Shown: positions 24,792-34,899, counted from the stretch's first letter. The stretch is DNA of 64,000 nucleotides from Flavobacterium sp. CF136 (GCF_000282055.1 NZ_AKJZ01000010.1:206620-270619), one strand, 5' to 3'. A program made the numbers and translations. Notes: generated by a model from the letters alone, not told the origin.

Positions 24792-27551
24792 TTAATTTTC
24801 AGTATCTTTTGTCTCCTCGAGATCCTCAGTTTTTCTTCCCACTTTTATTTTAGGATTGTTTTGTGTTCCGGTAACAGTTAACGGAATTCCAAAAATACCT
24901 AAAGGAGGTAATCCTAAACGCATTTTTAAATTCAGTTTTCCGTCTAAACTTGTAGTTCCTTCAATTCTGGGTCTGAAACCTGCAAATTTAAATTTAAAAC
25001 GTTCCACCGTCATAATATTATTCTTGATGGTACTTTTGATTTCTACTTTTGAAAGGTCAGGATTTTTGATTGCCTCAGAACTTGTTTTTTTACTGACAGC
25101 ATTAAACATTTTTAATCCTCTTACTTTTACATCTTTTATTGAAAGTGTTCCACCCCCGACAAGTGATGGATATACAGGATCCATATTGCCGTTTAAACGC
25201 CCTTTTAATTGATAATCTAAAGATACAATTCCTTGTGCCTTCTCTGCGGCACTGGCCATTTTTCTAAAAGCTTCAATTTCGTTATAGGCTCTTTTTATAT
25301 CAAAATCAGTTGCTTTAATGCTGTAATCAAAGTTTGCTTTTTGGGTAGTTACCGATTGATAATTTGCATTCATAGCAACGTTACAGCCAATTAAATTAAA
25401 ACCTGTATTTTGCATACTCAGTTTTCCTTTGCGCATTTTTAAATTTCCGGTTGCATTTTGAATATTCAGTTTGTCAAAATTTACTTTTTGAGCATTGGCC
25501 AGTAATTGTAAATCTAAATTGTTCGGAATTATAATGACTCCGGTTTGTTTTGCTTCTGTTTGAGAAGTTTTATTTTGAGTTTCGGTTTGTGTTACTGATG
25601 TGTTTGCAGTTGTACCCGTCATAAATTCATCAACATTTATGTATCGTGCAGAAACTTTAAAAGAACCTTTTAAAATCCCGGTTTTACTGGTAGCGTAGTT
25701 GAAAACGTTTTGTAAATAACCATTCATCTTAAAATCTGATTGACCGTAAGCAGCCAAAAAGTTATTGAAAGACATTTTATCCTGATTGATTTTGAAAATA
25801 CCTTCTCTAATTATAAACTTTTTAGGCAAATATTCAGAAGCTATTCCTATGTTTCTAAGTTCAAGGGTTCCTTTGTTGTTTAATTTGCTGTAATTTCCTT
25901 TTTCAGCATCACTTTGTTTACCTTTTAAAGCCAAATCAGCTTTTACAAAACCGTCTAAATCAAGTCCTTTTTGAGAGAAAACTTTATATATTTTCTTAAC
26001 ATCAAGTTCACCTTTTGCTTTAATGTCATAATTTAAATCATCAAAATTGCTCAATTCTGCCTGTACAAAAACAGGTTTTCCTTCAAAAGTAAATTGAGCA
26101 GGTTGGAGGTTAATTTTTAAGTCCTGAAAAGTCCCTTTTTGATTCTCAATTTTAGTTTTTACAACAATATTGGTAATCGGATTTGGATAATATTTGGTTT
26201 TTAAATAGCCGTTTTTTAAATCAATTACTCCGTTTGTAACTGGAAAAAGTTTGTTCTTCTGATCAAATTTCCCTTTTGTTTTAATGTCACCAACTAAAAT
26301 TCCTTTTAAAGTTAAATCAGGTATTCCAAGTCCTTTATTTAATTTTTCAAGATCAATCTTAGCTTTAAAATCACCATTAATGTCAGGAGTATTCATGCCT
26401 TTCATGTAAAATTTAGATTTTAAATAATCCTTGCCTACATTTAAAGATAAATTTTTAGCATCAACAATTAAAAGATCCGGGTTTAAAGACGGGACAGTAG
26501 TTTTTATTTCAATATTTAAATTTGAAACAGGAAAAGCACTTTTGTTATAGTTCACAAATCCGTTATCTATTTTTAAATCAAGATTTAAATCCGGGGCAAT
26601 TTTTTGCGAAGCTATGTAGGTTCCTTTTAAAGTAAAAAGTAAATTAGTGTTTCCTTTTATTTCAGTCTTAGAAAGCCAGGTAATATATTTTGGAGGAAAA
26701 GCGGTAAAAACATCGTAAAGATTACTATTGTCGGATTTTATAACGAAATCCATATTGTAACCATCTTTTAAGAAATCAAACTTTCCTTTAAAATCGACTA
26801 AAAGCTGATTGATTTTTAAGTTATTTTGTTCAAAGAAGAAGGATAACGAGTTTACATTTACTTTAGTAATCAAATCTGCATCGATCTGTTTGTTCATTAA
26901 GTAAGGTTCATTTTCATAAATAACATTTAATTTCTCAATTTTTGCTTTCGAATATAAGTCAAAAACAGCTTTGTCTAAATTTCCTTTTCCTAAGTAATTA
27001 AATCCAAAAGCATCAAAATGTACTTTTGTAGACTGATCATCATAAATAATTTTGCTGTTTATGATTTCGATTCTTTCAAGTTTTAATGCTGTTTCTGTAC
27101 TGTCTTTAGGTTTTTTCTGATTTGATGAAGATTTATAAATATTATAATTCGCTTCTCCTTTCTGGTTTACTTTTACATTAATATAAGAGTCTGATAAATA
27201 GATCTGATCAATTTTTACAGATTTACTAAAAATCAAGCTACCTACATTTATACCAAAAGAAACTTCTTTTGCGGTAATAAATTTTTCGTTTTTATAAGGT
27301 GCAGATCCATTTAAATTTAAATCGTTTAATGTTAAAGTTAAAGATGGAAAATGGCGAAAAAATGACACGGAAACATCAGAGTAATTAAGTTCCGCACTAA
27401 GTTTTTCGTTGGCGGTTTTCTTAATTTGCTCTTTAATTTTATCAGCAAAAATAATTGGTGTTAGAAATAACAATCCTAAAATTACAGCGAAAGTTATTCC
27501 GCTATATTTTGCAATTTTAAATAAGATGGATTTGGTTTTATTTTTTGACAT
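24792..27551 (-). CDS. AsmA-like envelope protein
   Basis: A 919-residue AsmA-family protein: one N-terminal membrane helix (about 14-34, preceded by basic residues), then a long periplasmic region of beta-rich repeats, and the conserved AsmA C-terminal block near 770-900 (KGRLNGNMDPVYPSLVGGGT; KIEGTTSLDGKLNLKMRLG-like). AsmA-like proteins span the periplasm and help move phospholipids to the outer membrane or maintain its barrier. It ends with an acidic tail. It is a single-gene unit flanked by miaE upstream on the same strand. Which AsmA paralogue this is cannot be decided from sequence. Confidence 0.88.
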   Translation of the reverse strand: MSKNKTKSILFKIAKYSGITFAVILGLLFLTPIIFADKIKEQIKKTANEKLSAELNYSDVSVSFFRHFPSLTLTLNDLNLNGSAPYKNEKFITAKEVSFGINVGSLIFSKSVKIDQIYLSDSYINVKVNQKGEANYNIYKSSSNQKKPKDSTETALKLERIEIINSKIIYDDQSTKVHFDAFGFNYLGKGNLDKAVFDLYSKAKIEKLNVIYENEPYLMNKQIDADLITKVNVNSLSFFFEQNNLKINQLLVDFKGKFDFLKDGYNMDFVIKSDNSNLYDVFTAFPPKYITWLSKTEIKGNTNLLFTLKGTYIASQKIAPDLNLDLKIDNGFVNYNKSAFPVSNLNIEIKTTVPSLNPDLLIVDAKNLSLNVGKDYLKSKFYMKGMNTPDINGDFKAKIDLEKLNKGLGIPDLTLKGILVGDIKTKGKFDQKNKLFPVTNGVIDLKNGYLKTKYYPNPITNIVVKTKIENQKGTFQDLKINLQPAQFTFEGKPVFVQAELSNFDDLNYDIKAKGELDVKKIYKVFSQKGLDLDGFVKADLALKGKQSDAEKGNYSKLNNKGTLELRNIGIASEYLPKKFIIREGIFKINQDKMSFNNFLAAYGQSDFKMNGYLQNVFNYATSKTGILKGSFKVSARYINVDEFMTGTTANTSVTQTETQNKTSQTEAKQTGVIIIPNNLDLQLLANAQKVNFDKLNIQNATGNLKMRKGKLSMQNTGFNLIGCNVAMNANYQSVTTQKANFDYSIKATDFDIKRAYNEIEAFRKMASAAEKAQGIVSLDYQLKGRLNGNMDPVYPSLVGGGTLSIKDVKVRGLKMFNAVSKKTSSEAIKNPDLSKVEIKSTIKNNIMTVERFKFKFAGFRPRIEGTTSLDGKLNLKMRLGLPPLGIFGIPLTVTGTQNNPKIKVGRKTEDLEETKDTEN

Positions 27552-27612
27552 AACAAAAATGTTATTTTTTAATGTGTAAGATGTTGCTGTTTAAATGAAA
27601 AATGGTGCCGGA

Positions 27613-28194
27613 CTATCCGTGTACAGTTTCATTTTTTCCATAATTACTAATGATAGAACCTTCAAATTCAATCCATTCTTTCCAACGCTTATCAATATCT
27701 ATATTGTCTGTATATTTTCGGGCAAATCCTAAAAATGTAGTATAATGTCCCGCTTCAGAAATCATTAAATCACGATAGAATTTTGCCAATTCTTCGTCTT
27801 TTATGTTTTCAGAAAGTACTTTAAAACGCTCACAGCTTCTGGCTTCGATCATCGCAGAAAATAATAAACGATCACAAAGCGCATCTTTTCGGCTGCCATC
27901 TTTTTTCATGAATTTAAAAAGTTCATTTACATAATGGTCTTTTCTTTCGCGTCCCAATGTCAGGCCTCTTTTTTTGATTAAGTCATGAACCATTTGCAAA
28001 TGCTCTAATTCTTCTCTCGCAATAACTAACATTTCAGTTACTAATTCCTCTAATTCAGAATTGTAAGTAACCAGACTTATTGCATTCGAAGCTGCTTTTT
28101 GCTCACACCAGGCATGATCCGTTAGAATTTCTTCGATATTTGATTCGACAATATTTACCCAGCGAGGGTCTGTGGCTAATTTTAATCCCAGCAT
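27613..28194 (-). CDS. miaE: tRNA-(ms2io6A) hydroxylase MiaE
   Basis: Non-haem di-iron monooxygenase that hydroxylates the isopentenyl group of ms2i6A37 in tRNA. The 193-residue product starts MLGLKLATDPRWV, the typical MiaE N-terminus, and has di-iron ligands in a four-helix bundle: REELEHLQMVH, IEARSCERFKVL and SEAGHYTTFLGF. Length matches the short (MiaE-type) family. The exact -7 box TAATTTTG on the minus strand about 23 bases upstream supports the start. It implies that MiaA/MiaB act upstream on tRNA elsewhere in the genome. Confidence 0.93.
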   Translation of the reverse strand: MLGLKLATDPRWVNIVESNIEEILTDHAWCEQKAASNAISLVTYNSELEELVTEMLVIAREELEHLQMVHDLIKKRGLTLGRERKDHYVNELFKFMKKDGSRKDALCDRLLFSAMIEARSCERFKVLSENIKDEELAKFYRDLMISEAGHYTTFLGFARKYTDNIDIDKRWKEWIEFEGSIISNYGKNETVHG

Positions 28195-28217
28195 GATTTA
28201 CAGCAATTTATTTGATG

Positions 28218-28225
28218 CAAAATTA
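28218..28225 (-). promoter_or_regulatory. Promoter -7 box of miaE
   Basis: Minus strand TAATTTTG matches TAnnTTTG, about 24 bases before the ATG. Confidence 0.6.
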
Positions 28226-28304
28226 GTCTTTTTATAGCCAAAAATTTCGAAATATCGTGTAATTACGCATAAAAAGCATTATTTTGTACCTTCAAAGAAT
28301 TAAA

Positions 28305-29549
28305 ATGAATCAAATAAAAAAACTCTTAATTATTGGTTTTGTCTGGCCTGAACCAAATTCGTCTGCGGCTGGTGGCAGGATGATGCAATTGATTTCTATT
28401 TTTGCAGCAAATGGATTTAAAATTACATTTGCAAGCCCGGCTTTAGACAGTGATTTTATGGTTGATTTGGCTTTGTTTGGAGTTGAAAAACGGGCTATCG
28501 AATTAAATAATTCGAGTTTTGATGATTTTGTAATTGAATTAAATCCCGATGTTGTTTTATTTGATCGTTTTATGATTGAAGAGCAATTTGGCTGGAGGGT
28601 TTCTGAAAATTGCCCAAAAGCCATAAGATTATTAGATACCGAAGATTTACATTGTTTAAGAACCGCAAGACAGAAAGCATTTAAGGAAAACAGAACTTTT
28701 GAGCTATATGATTTATTATCGGAAGAAGTGGCAAAGCGTGAAATCGCCAGTATTTTAAGATGTGATTTATCTTTGATTATTTCGGATTTTGAGATGAAAG
28801 TTTTAAAGAATATTTTTAAAATTGATTCTAAATTGTTGTTTTATCTGCCATTTTTGGTTGATGAAATGAATGAAAAGAATCTTTTGGATTTGCCTTTGTT
28901 TGAAGACCGCGAGAATTTTGTTTTTATTGGAAATTTTCTTCATGAACCTAATTGGAATACTGTTCAATATTTAAAAGAAACAATCTGGCCATTAATTAGA
29001 AAAGATTTTCCGGAAGCTGTTTTGCAGGTTTACGGTGCCTATCCATCGCAAAAAGTTTTGCAATTGCATCAGCCTAAAAATGGCTTTTTTATTATGGGAA
29101 GAGCTGCTGATGCCAATGAGATTGTGAAAAATGCCAGAGTTGTTTTGGCACCAATTCGTTTTGGCGCAGGTTTAAAAGGCAAATTATTAGAGGCTATACA
29201 ATGCGGAACGCCAAGTGTAACAACAGAAATAGGAGCAGAGGCAATGCATGCAGATTTGCCCTGGAATGGATTTATTACCAATGATATTGAGGTTTTTGCC
29301 AAACAAGCTGTGGAATTGTATCAAAATGAAAGCCTTTGGAAACAATCTCAAAAAAACGGAATAGCAATTGTAAATAAATGTTATCAGAAAAATGAATTTG
29401 CTGCTGTATTAATTGATGAAATAAACGCATTAATAACTGATTCTGAAAACCATCGCCTTCATAATTTCATGGGAAGCCTGTTGCAGCATCACACTTTAAA
29501 AAGCACAAAATATATGGCAAAATGGATTGAGGCTAAGAATAAAAACTAA
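28305..29549 (+). CDS. Glycosyltransferase (GT-B fold, group 1/4-like)
   Basis: A 414-residue GT-B glycosyltransferase. The N-terminal half carries a glycine-rich acceptor loop (PEPNSSAAGGRMM). The C-terminal half has FVFIGNFLHEPNW and the nucleotide-sugar site VLAPIRFGAGLKGKLLEAIQ followed by CGTPSVTTEIGAEAM, in which the E is the usual donor-binding glutamate. It is not in a polysaccharide cluster, so its substrate is unknown. I take ATG at 28305; an in-frame TTG at 28284 would add seven residues and is less likely. A terminator follows. Confidence 0.85.
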   Translation: MNQIKKLLIIGFVWPEPNSSAAGGRMMQLISIFAANGFKITFASPALDSDFMVDLALFGVEKRAIELNNSSFDDFVIELNPDVVLFDRFMIEEQFGWRVSENCPKAIRLLDTEDLHCLRTARQKAFKENRTFELYDLLSEEVAKREIASILRCDLSLIISDFEMKVLKNIFKIDSKLLFYLPFLVDEMNEKNLLDLPLFEDRENFVFIGNFLHEPNWNTVQYLKETIWPLIRKDFPEAVLQVYGAYPSQKVLQLHQPKNGFFIMGRAADANEIVKNARVVLAPIRFGAGLKGKLLEAIQCGTPSVTTEIGAEAMHADLPWNGFITNDIEVFAKQAVELYQNESLWKQSQKNGIAIVNKCYQKNEFAAVLIDEINALITDSENHRLHNFMGSLLQHHTLKSTKYMAKWIEAKNKN

Positions 29550-29575
29550 AAATATTTTTATGATTATTCAAATAA

Positions 29576-29612
29576 AAAAAGTCCCGATTGCATACTGTAA
29601 CCGGGACTTTTT
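29576..29612. terminator. Bidirectional terminator after the glycosyltransferase
   Basis: AGTCCCG...CGGGACT stem with A and T runs on the two sides, between convergent genes. Confidence 0.85.
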
Positions 29613-29617
29613 ATAGA

Positions 29618-31480
29618 TTATTTTAATAAACCTTCAACACTTTGAATGGTTGTTGCATGATAACCTGATTTTGCTTTATCGAAAATCGTTTTTGCCCAGT
29701 CTTTTCCTTCAGACGTTTTTACTAATTCTTTATACAGTGTCATTAAAGATCCGGTTCTGCTCGTACCAATCATAAATTGTTCGATTGCCGGGTAAGCCGT
29801 TTTATATTGATGTCGTATTGCCTGAACAAACCATTGACGTTTAATAACGAAGTTTCCGTTTTTGGTAAAACTGAATTCGGCGTCGATTGCAGTCATTTCT
29901 TCAATAGTAATATCAGCCGGAAGGTAATCTATAAAATGCTGTTTTTCTGTAGTAGATTTTATTTTCTGACTCAATCCTTTAACTCCGGTTTTTTGCCATT
30001 CTTTTTGAATAACATCTATTGCATTAAAATCTTCAGAAACTGATGGAGTAATATTTGACGGAATTCCTGGTTTATAAATCCAATCTTCTGCTTTTATTTT
30101 ATCAGCAAGAGTTTTATCACCTTTAATAAGGTTTTCGTTTAAATACTTCACAAAATCTTCTGTTGTAATAGATTGAAAAGCATGTGCATCAAAATAGTTT
30201 TTAATAAACGGATCGAATTTTTCACGTCCAACAGCCTGTTCAATAACTTTCAAAAAGTTATATCCTTTTACATACGGAATCTGACTGATCCCATCGTCAG
30301 GATTTCTTCCGGTAAGACTCACTTTTAATCTAGTATCAGGATTTGTTTTGCCATATTCTGCTATATTATCATCTAAATCTTTACGAGTCAGAACATCTTG
30401 CATTTCAGCTTCTCGTTTGCCAAAAATTTCTTCGCCAATTCTGTGTTCTACATAAGTGGTAAAACCTTCGTTTAACCAAATGTCGTCCCAGGTTGCATTT
30501 GTTACTAAGTTTCCGCTCCAGCTATGGCCTAATTCGTGTGCTAATAAACTTGTCAATGAACGATCTCCTGCAATAACCCCAGGAGTCAGAAACGTTAAAT
30601 TTGGATTTTCCATTCCGCCATAAGGGAAACTTGGAGGTAAAACCAATACATCGTAACGTCCCCAGCGATATGGACCATAAAGTTTTTCAGCCGCGACAAC
30701 CATTTTTCCAAGTTCTGCAAACTCCCATGCTGCTTTTTTAAGAATTGATGGTTCTGCGTAAACTCCGGTTCTGTTATCGATCGATTGAAATTCAATATTT
30801 CCTACTGCAATCGCCATTAAATAAGACGGAATTGCTTTGTCTTGTTTGAAGGTGTAAACTCCGGTATCATTTTTCTTTTGAGGGTTTACGGCGCTCATTA
30901 CGGCCAATAAATCTTTAGGAACCGTAACTTTTGCGTTATAAGTAAAACGAATTCCCGGCGAATCCTGGCATGGAATCCAGGTACGTGACCAGATACTTTC
31001 TCCCTGAGAAAAAAGAAATGGTTTCTTTTTATCGGCTGTTTGTTGTGGATTTAGCCATTGTAATGCAATAGCATCTTTGGTTGTGCTGTAATAAATATTA
31101 ACTTTTGTAGTGTTTGGTTCAATTGTAATATGGAGTGGTTTTCCGTGGAATTCAACTTCAGGCCCAAGTTCGAATTTTGTTTCTTTTTCGTCATCGCCTA
31201 AAGTTACTTTGGTAATGTTAAGCGTGTTTTCATCGAAAATAATTTCGTTTCCTTTGCTGATGTTATCAATTTGCCAGGAAGCTTTTCCTGAAATTGTCTG
31301 CGTTTCAAAATCAACTTTAATATCAAGATCTAAATGTTTTACTACAGCTAAATCTGGTTTAGAGAAAGTGTGTTCGTCCTTGATGATTGCTGTTCCTTTA
31401 TCAGCTTCTTTAGTAGTGTTTTCTTTTTTCTGACAGGCTAGTGCTGTCAAAAATAAAGTCAGGAGAAATATTTTTTTCAT
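29618..31480 (-). CDS. M1-family aminopeptidase (lipoprotein)
   Basis: Zinc aminopeptidase of the M1/leukotriene-A4-hydrolase-like group, 620 residues. A signal peptide and lipobox (FLTALAC, C16) anchor it to the envelope. The substrate-binding GGMEN is in YGGMENPNLTFL, and the zinc site HELGHSWSG with the third ligand in NEGFTTYVEH is intact (near residues 316-345). A C-terminal helical domain like LTA4H follows. It probably trims peptides for nutrition. It is monocistronic, with a terminator-like hairpin and pdhC upstream. Confidence 0.95.
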   Translation of the reverse strand: MKKIFLLTLFLTALACQKKENTTKEADKGTAIIKDEHTFSKPDLAVVKHLDLDIKVDFETQTISGKASWQIDNISKGNEIIFDENTLNITKVTLGDDEKETKFELGPEVEFHGKPLHITIEPNTTKVNIYYSTTKDAIALQWLNPQQTADKKKPFLFSQGESIWSRTWIPCQDSPGIRFTYNAKVTVPKDLLAVMSAVNPQKKNDTGVYTFKQDKAIPSYLMAIAVGNIEFQSIDNRTGVYAEPSILKKAAWEFAELGKMVVAAEKLYGPYRWGRYDVLVLPPSFPYGGMENPNLTFLTPGVIAGDRSLTSLLAHELGHSWSGNLVTNATWDDIWLNEGFTTYVEHRIGEEIFGKREAEMQDVLTRKDLDDNIAEYGKTNPDTRLKVSLTGRNPDDGISQIPYVKGYNFLKVIEQAVGREKFDPFIKNYFDAHAFQSITTEDFVKYLNENLIKGDKTLADKIKAEDWIYKPGIPSNITPSVSEDFNAIDVIQKEWQKTGVKGLSQKIKSTTEKQHFIDYLPADITIEEMTAIDAEFSFTKNGNFVIKRQWFVQAIRHQYKTAYPAIEQFMIGTSRTGSLMTLYKELVKTSEGKDWAKTIFDKAKSGYHATTIQSVEGLLK

Positions 31481-31517
31481 AGTTCTAAAAGTTGAATTAT
31501 GAATCTAAATTAAATAA

Positions 31518-31551
31518 AAAATCCCGTTTTGAACTTTCAAAACGGGATTTT
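31518..31551 (-). terminator. Terminator of pdhA-pdhC
   Basis: AAAATCCCGTTTTGAA/CTTTCAAAACGGGATTTT hairpin. On the minus strand it follows the pdhC stop at 31591 and precedes the M1 peptidase start. Confidence 0.85.
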
Positions 31552-31590
31552 AATATAAATAAACCAATGAATCCGGTCAGGCTGACAAAA

Positions 31591-33231
31591 TTATGCCAAC
31601 ATTGTTACCGGACTTTCGATATATTGTTTTAATGTTTGTAAAAATTGAGCTCCAGTTGCACCATCAATTGTTCTGTGGTCACAAGCCAATGATAACATCA
31701 TGGTGTTTCCTACTACTATCTGACCGTTTTTAACAACTGGTTTCTCTACAATTGCACCTACAGAAAGGATAGCAGAGTTTGGTTGGTTGATAATTGAATT
31801 GAATTCAGTAATACCAAACATTCCAAGGTTAGAAACTGTAAAAGTACTTCCTTCCATCTCTTGTGGTCCTAATTTTTTGTTTTTAGCTCTTCCTGCAAGA
31901 TCTCTTACACTTGATCCAATTTGAGATAAACTCATAGCATCTGTAAATTTCAATACAGGAACTACTAATCCGTCTTCAACAGCAACAGCAACTCCAATAT
32001 TTACGTGGTGGTTGATGATAATTGCATCTTCTTTCCACTGAGAGTTGATTTTTGGATGTTTTTTCAATGCTAAAGCACAGGCTTTAATTACCATATCGTT
32101 AAAAGATACTTTTGTATCAGGAACAGTATTGATTGTTGCTCTTGCCTGCATAGCTTCGTCCATACTTACTTCGATCACTAAGTTGTAGTGAGGTGCTGTA
32201 AATAAAGATTCTGCCAAACGTTTTGCGATAATTTTACGCATTTGAGAGTTTTTGATCTCTTCTGTGAAAACTTCTCCGGCAGGAACGAATACTTTTGGTG
32301 CGGCTGCAGCAGTTTCTTGTGGTTTTGCATCAGAAGCAACTTTAGCAGCAGGTTGTGAAGATGGGGTAAAGTTTTCGATGTCGCTTTTTACGATACGTCC
32401 GTTTTCTCCTGATCCTTTAACCTGAGTTAATTGGATTCCTTTATCAGAAGCAATTTTCTTTGCTAATGGTGAAGCTAAAATTCTTCCTCCTGATGTATCA
32501 GCAACAGCTTCAGTAGCTTTTTCAGCAGCAGGAGCGGCTTTTGCTTCTTCAGTTGCTGGAGTACTTGCAGTAGCAACGCCTCCGGTAGTATAATTTTCAG
32601 CAATTCCTGAAATGTCAGTTCCCGCAGGTCCAATGATAGCTAATAAACTATCAACAGGAGCTGTGTTTCCTTCCTGAATTCCAATGTATAATAAAGTTCC
32701 TTCATTGAAAGACTCAAACTCCATTGTTGCTTTGTCTGTTTCAATTTCAGCTAAAATATCGCCTTCCGCAACAGCATCACCTACTTTTTTCAACCAGGTT
32801 GCTACTGTTCCTTCTGTCATTGTATCGCTCAAACGTGGCATAGTTACCACTACAACACCTTTTGGTAATTCAGTTGCTGCTTTTGCAGGAGTGGCAGTTT
32901 CAGTTTTTGTTTCAGCAGCAGGAGCAGCTTCAGCTTTTGGAGCTTCAGCAGCAGGAGCATCCCCACCAGCTAAAAGAGCAGAAATATCTTCTCCTTCATT
33001 TCCAATAATTGCTAATAAAGAATCTACAGGGGCAGTTTCTCCGGCCTGAATTCCGATATGTAAAAGAGTCCCTTCGTTAAAAGATTCGAACTCCATTGTT
33101 GCTTTATCTGTTTCAATTTCAGCTAAGATATCACCTTCACTGATTTTGTCGCCTACTTTTTTAAGCCATGTCGCTACCGTTCCTTCCGTCATAGTATCGC
33201 TCAAACGAGGCATTGTTACTTTTATCGCCAT
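31591..33231 (-). CDS. pdhC: Pyruvate dehydrogenase complex E2, dihydrolipoamide acetyltransferase
   Basis: Core of the pyruvate dehydrogenase complex, transferring acetyl groups from lipoamide to CoA. The 546-residue product has two lipoyl domains, each with ETDKATMEFES (lysines near residues 44 and 166), alanine/proline linkers, a peripheral subunit-binding domain (ASPLAKKIASDKGIQL) and a catalytic domain with DHRTIDGA near the C-terminus. Seven bases separate it from pdhA, so they form an operon. The E1 beta gene is not in the window; in flavobacteria it is commonly elsewhere. The two lipoyl domains are nearly identical in sequence, which suggests a recent or homogenised duplication. Confidence 0.97.
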   Translation of the reverse strand: MAIKVTMPRLSDTMTEGTVATWLKKVGDKISEGDILAEIETDKATMEFESFNEGTLLHIGIQAGETAPVDSLLAIIGNEGEDISALLAGGDAPAAEAPKAEAAPAAETKTETATPAKAATELPKGVVVVTMPRLSDTMTEGTVATWLKKVGDAVAEGDILAEIETDKATMEFESFNEGTLLYIGIQEGNTAPVDSLLAIIGPAGTDISGIAENYTTGGVATASTPATEEAKAAPAAEKATEAVADTSGGRILASPLAKKIASDKGIQLTQVKGSGENGRIVKSDIENFTPSSQPAAKVASDAKPQETAAAAPKVFVPAGEVFTEEIKNSQMRKIIAKRLAESLFTAPHYNLVIEVSMDEAMQARATINTVPDTKVSFNDMVIKACALALKKHPKINSQWKEDAIIINHHVNIGVAVAVEDGLVVPVLKFTDAMSLSQIGSSVRDLAGRAKNKKLGPQEMEGSTFTVSNLGMFGITEFNSIINQPNSAILSVGAIVEKPVVKNGQIVVGNTMMLSLACDHRTIDGATGAQFLQTLKQYIESPVTMLA

Positions 33232-33238
33232 AATATTT

Positions 33239-34237
33239 TTATAGTTTATGAGGTGTAAATGGATAGTCTTCTTGTGCGTATACTACATCGTATAATTGTT
33301 GTAATTCAGGATATGGAGATTCTTCAGCGAATTTCACACATTCTTCAACCAAGTCTTTAACTCTTTGGTCAATTACTTCAATTTCTTCTTCAGTAGCATA
33401 TTTTTGATCCATAATTACATCTAAGACTTGTGTAATAGGGTCAATTTTTTTGTACTCTTCAACCTCTTCTTTAGAACGGTATAATTGTGCATCAGACATA
33501 GAGTGACCTCTGTAACGGTACGTTTTCATTTCAAGGAAAGTTGGTCCGTCACCACGACGCGCTCTTTCAATAGCTTCTGTCATTGCTTCAGCAACTTTTA
33601 CAGGATTCATTCCGTCAACAGGCCCGCAAGGCATTTCATATCCTAAACCTAATTTCCAGATATCAGTATGATTTGCAGTTCTTTCAACAGAAGTTCCCAT
33701 TGCATAACCATTGTTTTCAACGATAAATACAACCGGAAGTTTCCATAACATAGCCATGTTGAAGGCTTCGTGTAAAGAACCCTGACGAGCAGCACCATCA
33801 CCAAAATAAGTCATTGTAACTCCTCCTGTATTGAAGTATTTATCTCCAAAAGCTAATCCTGCACCAACTGGAATCTGACCTCCAACAATACCGTGACCTC
33901 CGTAAAAACGGTGCTCTTTTGAGAAAATGTGCATAGAACCTCCCATACCTTTAGAAGTTCCTGTTGCTTTTCCTAAAAGCTCAGCCATTACACGTCTGGG
34001 ATCAACTCCCATACCAATTGGCTGCACGTGATTTCTGTATGCAGTAATCATCTTATCTTTTGTCAGGTCCATAGCATGTAAAGCTCCCGCCAATACTGCT
34101 TCCTGACCATTGTAGAGGTGAAGAAACCCTCTTACTTTTTGTTGAATGTATAATGCTGCAAGTTTGTCTTCAAACTTTCTCCAAAGTAGCATGTCTTCAT
34201 ACCACTTTAAGTAAACCTCTTTTGTAACTTCTTTCAT
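33239..34237 (-). CDS. pdhA: Pyruvate dehydrogenase E1 component alpha subunit
   Basis: Thiamine-diphosphate subunit that decarboxylates pyruvate. The 332-residue product has the TPP motif GDGAARQGSLHEAF ending ENNGYAMGT, and the phosphorylation-loop region RYRGHSMSDAQLYRSKEEV. It pairs with an E1 beta subunit encoded elsewhere. It is followed directly by pdhC. The start ATG at 34237 gives MKEVTKEVYLKWYEDM, the expected N-terminus. Together with dxs it makes the organism dependent on TPP, whose receptor is regulated at 57.3 kb. A leader of about 100 bases precedes it. Confidence 0.97.
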   Translation of the reverse strand: MKEVTKEVYLKWYEDMLLWRKFEDKLAALYIQQKVRGFLHLYNGQEAVLAGALHAMDLTKDKMITAYRNHVQPIGMGVDPRRVMAELLGKATGTSKGMGGSMHIFSKEHRFYGGHGIVGGQIPVGAGLAFGDKYFNTGGVTMTYFGDGAARQGSLHEAFNMAMLWKLPVVFIVENNGYAMGTSVERTANHTDIWKLGLGYEMPCGPVDGMNPVKVAEAMTEAIERARRGDGPTFLEMKTYRYRGHSMSDAQLYRSKEEVEEYKKIDPITQVLDVIMDQKYATEEEIEVIDQRVKDLVEECVKFAEESPYPELQQLYDVVYAQEDYPFTPHKL

Positions 34238-34340
34238 CTGAATTCTTTCTTTTGCTAAAGTTGTTTTTTTGTGTTATCAATTATTACCTATAACGCAAAA
34301 TAGTTTCCTCCCACAAATTTGCGCCCGAAGGGTCGGGATG

Positions 34341-34348
34341 CAAAAATA
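34341..34348 (-). promoter_or_regulatory. Promoter -7 box of pdhA-pdhC
   Basis: Minus strand TATTTTTG matches TAnnTTTG, about 104 bases upstream of the pdhA ATG. The transcript would have a roughly 100-base leader containing a short CCCGAC/TCGGG hairpin. Confidence 0.6.
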
Positions 34349-34397
34349 AGACATTAGATTTAAGAACTAAAATTTAAAAGCTACTTTTTGGCTTTTT

Positions 34398-34880
34398 TTA
34401 CAAGAACTTTTTATCAAACATGAAAGGAAGCAGATTTTTAAGGGATGCTGACCGATAAATTGAGCCAATTTCGCCCATAAAATATATTTCTATAGGGGTC
34501 TCTTGTTTAATTTCGTATTCTGCGATTGATTGTCGGCAAGAACCGCATGGAGGAATTGGTGCTTTTGTTTGGTTTGTATCCGAAGCTGCCGTGATAGCAA
34601 TTTTTAAAATTTTAGCTTCAGGGTAAATACTTCCTGCATAAAAAATCGCAACACGTTCTGCACATAGCCCTGATGGATATGCGGCATTTTCCTGATTTGA
34701 TCCTAAAACTATTTTTCCGTTATCCAAAAGTAAAGCAGCGCCAACTCTAAACTGCGAGTATGGTGCGTAAGCTTTTTTGCGAATCTCAACAGCCTGATCC
34801 ATTAAGTTTTGAACATCTTCTGGAAGCTCATCTAATGAATCGTATTCTGAAAATGATGATGTAATGCTTATTTCTTTCAT
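34398..34880 (-). CDS. cdd: Cytidine deaminase
   Basis: Zinc enzyme converting cytidine/deoxycytidine to uridine/deoxyuridine in pyrimidine salvage. The 160-residue product has the short tetrameric-type layout with CAERVAIF (zinc cysteine plus catalytic glutamate) and PPCGSCRQSIAEY (two zinc cysteines). It lies between porV and pdhA on the same strand, 74 bases after porV and separated from it by a hairpin terminator. This order (porU-porV-cdd-pdhA-pdhC) is frequent in flavobacteria, though cdd has no known link to secretion. Confidence 0.95.
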   Translation of the reverse strand: MKEISITSSFSEYDSLDELPEDVQNLMDQAVEIRKKAYAPYSQFRVGAALLLDNGKIVLGSNQENAAYPSGLCAERVAIFYAGSIYPEAKILKIAITAASDTNQTKAPIPPCGSCRQSIAEYEIKQETPIEIYFMGEIGSIYRSASLKNLLPFMFDKKFL

Positions 34881-34899
34881 TCTTTTTATGGGAAAAAAA

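Noticed and set aside
33239..34237. pdhA as a branched-chain 2-oxoacid dehydrogenase subunit
   Set aside because: The gene abuts an E2 with two lipoyl domains and the pyruvate-type E2 architecture, and the RYRGHSMSD segment fits PdhA.
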